Part shown: positions 59,944-64,000 of the stretch, in pieces
Layout of the letters: the number at the start of each line of letters is the position of its first letter
Position numbering within the stretch: position 1 is the first letter of the stretch
Assembly: GCA_963727035.1 (NCBI GenBank)
Contig: CAVSEY010000008.1
Location: 30,124 to 94,123, forward strand
Source of the DNA: Rhodoblastus sp963727035
GTDB lineage: Bacteria > Pseudomonadota > Alphaproteobacteria > Rhizobiales > Beijerinckiaceae
DNA length: 64,000 nt
Direction of reading: 5' to 3'
Translations under genes and position numbers: made by a program
Notes under the pieces: model-generated
Database searches by the model: none
What the model saw: only the letters and a program-made list of their open reading frames with translations
Told to the model about the DNA's origin: nothing

Positions 59944-61113
59944 ATGGCTGCCTTGGCCCCGGTATCGATCGAACGCGACCTGCGGCTTGACTTGTTCCGG
60001 GGGCTCGCCCTCTGGCTGATCTTTCTCGACCACATCCCGTCCAATGCGGTGAGCTGGATCACCATCCGCAATTACGGCTTTTCCGACGCCACCGAAATCT
60101 TTGTCTTCATTTCCGGCTATACCGCGGCCTTCGTCTACGGCCGCGCCATGGACCAGCACGGCTTCGTTGTATCCGGCGCGCGCGTGCTCAAGCGCGCCTG
60201 GCAGATCTACATCGCGCATGTGTTCCTGTTCGCGATCTATCTCGCCGAGATCGCCTATGTCGCGCATTCCTTCGACAATCCGCTCTACACCGAAGAAATG
60301 GGCGTGCTCGATTTCCTGAAAGAGCCGGACGTCACCATCGTTCAGGCGCTGCTGCTCAAGTTCAAGCCGGTCAACATGGACGTGCTGCCGCTCTATATCG
60401 TGCTGCTCGCCTGGTTCCCGCCGATCCTGTGGCTGCTGCGGCGCGCGCCATCGACCGCACTGATCGCCTCGGCGGCATTCTATTCGCTCACCTGGTGGTT
60501 CGAATGGAACATTCCGGCCTATCCGAAGGGCGTCTGGGTGTTCAATCCGTTTGCCTGGCAGCTGCTGTTCGTGTTCGGCGCCTGGTGCGCGCTCGGCGGC
60601 GCGCAGCGGCTGTCGCGCTGGATCGATTCCCCGGTCGTCATCACGCTGGCGGCGTTTTATCTCGCCTTCGCGCTCTTCATCACCATGGGTTGGTATTTCC
60701 CGCGGCTGGCGGCGCTGGTGCCTAAAGTCGTCAACGACGTCATCTATCCGATAGACAAGACCAATCTCGACGTACTGCGCATTTTGCATTTCTTGTCGCT
60801 GGCCGTGATCACGGTCTGGTTTGTGCCGCGCGACTGGGCGGCGCTGCGGTCGCCGGTCTGTTGGCCTGCGATCGTGTGCGGACAGCATTCATTGGAGATC
60901 TTCTGTCTCGGCGTGTTTCTGTCTTTCGCCGGACACTTCGTGTTCACCGAAATATCCAACGGGCTGCCGGTGCAGATCGCGGTCAGCCTTGCCGGCATTG
61001 CCATCATGGTTGGCGCGGCGGCCCTGACTTCGTGGTATAAGCGGGTCGAGCGACGGGGTCCGGGACCGCGTCCGCCGGCGGCCACGCCGGGCTACGCGGG
61101 GGGCGCAGAATGA
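59944..61113 (+). CDS. opgC: OpgC-family membrane protein
   Basis: A 389-aa multi-pass membrane protein with about ten helices. The start ERDLRLDLFRGLALWLIFLDHIPSN and FSDATEIFVFISGYTAAFVYGRAM are typical of the OpgC group, which succinylates osmoregulated periplasmic glucans using a membrane acyltransferase fold. The C-terminus is short and Pro-rich. Its stop overlaps the next ATG by four bases. The gene and its neighbours resemble loci I associate with Bradyrhizobium relatives. Confidence 0.9.
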   Translation: MAALAPVSIERDLRLDLFRGLALWLIFLDHIPSNAVSWITIRNYGFSDATEIFVFISGYTAAFVYGRAMDQHGFVVSGARVLKRAWQIYIAHVFLFAIYLAEIAYVAHSFDNPLYTEEMGVLDFLKEPDVTIVQALLLKFKPVNMDVLPLYIVLLAWFPPILWLLRRAPSTALIASAAFYSLTWWFEWNIPAYPKGVWVFNPFAWQLLFVFGAWCALGGAQRLSRWIDSPVVITLAAFYLAFALFITMGWYFPRLAALVPKVVNDVIYPIDKTNLDVLRILHFLSLAVITVWFVPRDWAALRSPVCWPAIVCGQHSLEIFCLGVFLSFAGHFVFTEISNGLPVQIAVSLAGIAIMVGAAALTSWYKRVERRGPGPRPPAATPGYAGGAE

Positions 61114-61856
61114 AACGCCTGCCATTGCTGCTGGCATTGCTGCTGCTGGCCGGTACGGCCACGGCAGAGCAGCCGGCCGAATGCTTGATTGCCCAACATC
61201 AGATTGAGCAAACTTTTCCGCTGCACCACGTCATGGCTGCGATCGCGGCAAAGAAATTCGACGTGCTGGTGGTCGGCGCCGGTTCGTCCATCCTGCCGGG
61301 GCCGAATGGTGCCAAGGCCTCCTATCCCGCGCGTCTGCAAAAAGCGCTGACGGAATTGCTGCCGGGCGTGACCGTGACGGTCGCGACCGACGTCAAAGCG
61401 AAACGAACCGCCGTCGAGATGGTCAAATCGCTCGCCAAGCCGCTCTCCGACGCCAAGCCGGCATTGATGGTCTGGCAGACCGGAACGGTCGATGCCATGC
61501 AGGCGGTGGACGCAGATCAATTCAACCAGGCGCTGGATCAGGGTATCAATATTGCCCGTTCCGCAGGCGCTGACGTTATCTTGGTCAACGCCCAGTACAG
61601 CCCGCGAACGGAATTGATGATCGCGTTGACGACTTATGCCGACAATATGCGTTGGGTTGCACTGCAACATGAAGCGCCGCTGTTCGACCGCTTCGAGATC
61701 ATGAAATTATGGGCCGACCTTGGTACATTCGACTTGACCGGTGCGGCCAACAAGCTTGATATCGCTGCAAGAGTTCATAATTGCGTCGGGTGGCTGCTGG
61801 CGGACCTCGTTACCGTGTCGGCCAAGCAGGGCGGTTCTCCGACCGAGGGCCGTTAA
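61110..61856 (+). CDS. SGNH/GDSL-like hydrolase, catalytic residues partly lost
   Basis: A 248-aa exported protein with signal peptide MKRLPLLLALLLLAGTATA. The fold resembles SGNH hydrolases: VLVVGAGSSILPG at block I, WQTGTVDAM at the position of the GTN block, but no DxxH block V. The block I serine is retained while the Asn and the catalytic His are not evident. It may be a non-catalytic partner of the following paralogue. Start codon overlaps the opgC stop. Confidence 0.8.
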   Translation: MKRLPLLLALLLLAGTATAEQPAECLIAQHQIEQTFPLHHVMAAIAAKKFDVLVVGAGSSILPGPNGAKASYPARLQKALTELLPGVTVTVATDVKAKRTAVEMVKSLAKPLSDAKPALMVWQTGTVDAMQAVDADQFNQALDQGINIARSAGADVILVNAQYSPRTELMIALTTYADNMRWVALQHEAPLFDRFEIMKLWADLGTFDLTGAANKLDIAARVHNCVGWLLADLVTVSAKQGGSPTEGR

Positions 61857-61876
61857 GCCGGGGGCTGGAAACTAAC

Positions 61877-62674
61877 GTGCAACACTATTTCTCTGTTCGC
61901 GCGGCAAAGCACATCGCCGCCGCCGCGCTCGTCGCAACCGTCACTCTGCCGATCGCCGCGCGCGCCGAGCAGCCGCGCTGCGATGCGCAGCGCGATCTCG
62001 TACGCTTCGCCGTTCCGCTGGCGCACGTGGGACATAAATTGTCGACCGGCCAGCCGATCACCATCGTCGCCATCGGCTCCTCGTCGACCGCGGGCGCCGG
62101 CGCAAGCTCGCCGGCCGCGACCTATCCGAGCCGGCTGCAGGTCGAGCTCACGCAGCGTTTCCCCGGTCACGCAATCACCGTGATCAACCGCGGCGTCGGC
62201 GGCGAAGAAGTCCCCGACATGCTCAAGCGTTTCGACCAAGGCGTGATCGCCGCCAAGCCCGATCTGGTCATTTGGCAGCTCGGCACCAATTCGGTCATCC
62301 GCGATCACGCAGTCACCGATCATGGCGCTCTCATCCGCCAGGGCATCGGCAAGATTCGCGCGACCGGCGCCGATATTGTGCTGCTCGATCCGCAATTCGC
62401 ACCGAAGGTGATCGCCAAGTCGGAAGCCGCCCGCATGGTCGAGCTGATCGCCGTGACCGCCAAGCAGGAAGATATCGATCTCTATCCGCGCTTCGACGTG
62501 ATGCGGCGTTGGCACGATGAAAATCACATGGACTTCACGGCGTTCGTGTCGCCCGACGGGCTGCACATGAACGACTGGAGCTACGCCTGCCTGGCCAAGA
62601 GCCTCGGCGTCGCGATTGCCGAAGCCGCGCAGCGGCCGGTCTTGTCGGCCTCCATGCACGCCTTCGCCGACTAA
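61877..62674 (+). CDS. SGNH/GDSL hydrolase
   Basis: A 265-aa exported hydrolase from a GTG with GGAA upstream. The signal peptide includes AAAALVATVTLPIAARA. All blocks are present: IVAIGSSSTAGAGAS (I), RGVGGEEV (II), WQLGTNS (III) and SPDGLHMND (V) with the Asp/His pair. Substrate is likely an acyl ester on a periplasmic polysaccharide, given OpgC upstream; this is inference. It ends four bases into the metZ stop on the other strand. Confidence 0.88.
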   Translation: MQHYFSVRAAKHIAAAALVATVTLPIAARAEQPRCDAQRDLVRFAVPLAHVGHKLSTGQPITIVAIGSSSTAGAGASSPAATYPSRLQVELTQRFPGHAITVINRGVGGEEVPDMLKRFDQGVIAAKPDLVIWQLGTNSVIRDHAVTDHGALIRQGIGKIRATGADIVLLDPQFAPKVIAKSEAARMVELIAVTAKQEDIDLYPRFDVMRRWHDENHMDFTAFVSPDGLHMNDWSYACLAKSLGVAIAEAAQRPVLSASMHAFAD

Positions 62675-63867
62675 ACGGCATCCAGCGCCGTCAGCAGATC
62701 CTCGATCACGTCGTCCGGGTGCTCGAGCCCGGCCGAGAACCGCACCAACCCGTCGCCAATGCCGAGCTCGGCGCGTTGCGCGGGCGTCAGTCTTTGATGC
62801 GTTGTCGTGGTCGGATGCGTGATCAGGCTCTTGGCGTCGCCGAGATTGTTGGTGATGCCGATGAGCGTGAGCGCATTGAGGAAGCGGAACGCGCCGTCCT
62901 TGCCGCCTTTCACCTCGAAGGTGCACAGCGTCGAGCCTGCCTTCATCTGCTTGGCGATCACGGCGGCCTGCGGATGGTCGCTGCGTCCGGGATAGATCAG
63001 CCGGCTGATCTTCCTATGGCCGGCGAGCGCATTGGCGACGGCACCCGCGGTGTCGGTCTGCCGCTGCACGCGCACCGACAAAGTCTCCAGTCCTTTCAGC
63101 AGCACCCAGGCATTGAACGGCGACAATGACGGCCCAGTCTGCCGGATCACCTGGTGCACATGGTCCATGATGAATTTTTCGGAAGCCAGGATGACGCCGC
63201 CGAGCACGCGGCCCTGGCCGTCGATATGCTTGGTCGCCGAATAGACCACGCAATCGGCGCCGAGCTCTAACGGATGCTGAAACAGCGGCGTGGCGAAGAC
63301 GTTGTCGACCACCAGCTGGGCGCCTGCGTTATGCGCGATGTCGGCAACCGCGGCGATGTCGATGACTTCCAGCGTCGGATTGGTCGGCGATTCCAGAAAG
63401 AACGCCTTGGTGTTCTTCTGCACCGCCTTCTTCCACGCATCGAGGTCCGTGCCGTTGACCAGCGTCGAAGTGACGCCGAAGCGCGGCAGCCATTCCTCGA
63501 TCACCCAGCGGCAGGAGCCGAACAGCGCCTTGGCGGCGACGACATGATCGCCAGCGCGCACCATGCCCATGAGCGCGGTGGTCACCGCCGCCATGCCGGT
63601 CGCGGTCGCGCGCGCGGCTTCGGCGCCTTCGAGCGCGGCCATGCGCTGCTCGAACATGGATATGGTCGGATTGGAATAGCGCGAATAGACGTAGCCCGGC
63701 TTCTTGCCGGAGAAGCGCGCCTCGCATTCCTCGGCGCTCGGGTAGACGTACCCTTGCGTCAGGAATAGCGCTTCGGAGGTCTCGCCGAATTGCGAACGCA
63801 GCGTTCCGGCATGAACCAGACGGGTTTCGGGGCGGTAGGTCTTTTTGCTCGACTTGGACGCGGGCAT
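62671..63867 (-). CDS. metZ: O-succinylhomoserine sulfhydrylase
   Basis: A 398-aa PLP enzyme that makes homocysteine from O-succinylhomoserine and sulfide. The PLP lysine lies in YSATKHIDGQGRVLGG; YSRYSNPTISMFEQRMAALEGAE and TNPTLEVIDIAAV are family motifs. The ATG at 63867 follows AAAGGAGG. A strong terminator lies 75 bases upstream on the same strand; no SAM-II riboswitch is recognisable between them. Confidence 0.95.
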   Translation of the reverse strand: MPASKSSKKTYRPETRLVHAGTLRSQFGETSEALFLTQGYVYPSAEECEARFSGKKPGYVYSRYSNPTISMFEQRMAALEGAEAARATATGMAAVTTALMGMVRAGDHVVAAKALFGSCRWVIEEWLPRFGVTSTLVNGTDLDAWKKAVQKNTKAFFLESPTNPTLEVIDIAAVADIAHNAGAQLVVDNVFATPLFQHPLELGADCVVYSATKHIDGQGRVLGGVILASEKFIMDHVHQVIRQTGPSLSPFNAWVLLKGLETLSVRVQRQTDTAGAVANALAGHRKISRLIYPGRSDHPQAAVIAKQMKAGSTLCTFEVKGGKDGAFRFLNALTLIGITNNLGDAKSLITHPTTTTHQRLTPAQRAELGIGDGLVRFSAGLEHPDDVIEDLLTALDAV

Positions 63868-63941
63868 GACGGCCTCCTTTACGTTGCATGGTCTAAAAAC
63901 GCCATTTTTGGGGCCAAATTTCGGGACCTTGCGCTGGCCAA

Positions 63942-63974
63942 CAAAAAACCGGCCGGAGAAATCTCTCGGCCGGG
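63942..63974 (-). terminator. Terminator upstream of metZ
   Basis: On the minus strand a GC-rich stem CCCGGCCGAGA/TCTCCGGCCGG (one bulge) is followed by TTTTTTG. It most likely ends the gene beyond the window's edge, although an attenuator for metZ cannot be excluded. Confidence 0.75.
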
Positions 63975-64000
63975 CTCACGCGTCCCCGGCCTTTTAGCGA

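Noticed and set aside
63868..64000. SAM-II riboswitch upstream of metZ
   Set aside because: The AAAGCTAAA-type core is not found between the terminator and metZ. A GCTAAAAGG lies at the extreme window edge, but on the far side of the terminator.

Overview
The window looks like chromosome of a GC-rich alphaproteobacterium of the order Hyphomicrobiales (Rhizobiales). The gene families (split F0 operon with b and b', MbfA-type iron exporter, GcvPA/GcvPB, a pyruvate:ferredoxin oxidoreductase operon, PEP carboxylase, a NifO-like protein) fit a Beijerinckiaceae/Methylocystaceae-type organism. This is inference from gene content; no 16S or marker search was possible.

Layout. 0-3.5 kb: a small conserved ORF, tRNA-Thr(GGT), a PAS/HisKA_2 histidine kinase, a toxin-antitoxin pair whose VapC toxin is cut by an in-frame stop, and a NifO-like protein. 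3.6-10 kb: ferredoxin-NADP reductase, metallophosphoesterase, MbfA, a Nudix hydrolase and PEP carboxylase. 10-14.6 kb: two HdeA-like periplasmic proteins, the F0 ATP synthase operon behind a good sigma70-type promoter, and a TMEM175-like channel. 14.6-26 kb: smc, then a dehydrogenase flanked by a decayed copy of the smc 5' end, a Phd/PemK pair, an IsdG-like monooxygenase, gcvPB-gcvPA, a DsbA-like thioredoxin, DUF721 and mutY. 26-34 kb: an accessory stretch with a frameshifted zinc metallopeptidase, two identical 54-bp repeats, a broken resolvase, two radical SAM enzymes and an esterase with a frameshifted N-terminus. 34.9-46.5 kb: enolase, a dynamin-like GTPase with two predicted zinc modules, the AmmeMemoRadiSam trio, a four-gene 2-oxoacid:acceptor oxidoreductase operon, and a 2OG-Fe(II) oxygenase. 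46.5-59.6 kb: TonB receptor, CPA2 antiporter, a divergent Nudix protein, a lipoprotein, an outer-membrane beta-barrel, recG (C-terminal frameshift), a Gly/Tyr/Pro repeat protein, a CPA1 antiporter and an ABC-2 exporter.

At about 59,600 a truncated apaG is fused in frame to an ABC ATPase that has lost its own N-terminus. Everything to the right (opgC, two SGNH hydrolases, metZ) looks like a different neighbourhood, of a kind I associate with Bradyrhizobium relatives. This is either a real rearrangement or an assembly join.

PEP carboxylase, enolase, the glycine decarboxylase P-protein and the POR-like operon suggest metabolism linking C3, C4 and glycine pools. The strongest candidates for undescribed biology are the AmmeMemoRadiSam plus oxidoreductase cluster, the dynamin/zinc-module protein, and a dispersed double-hairpin repeat whose two copies sit just after stop codons and keep their pairing although their sequences differ.
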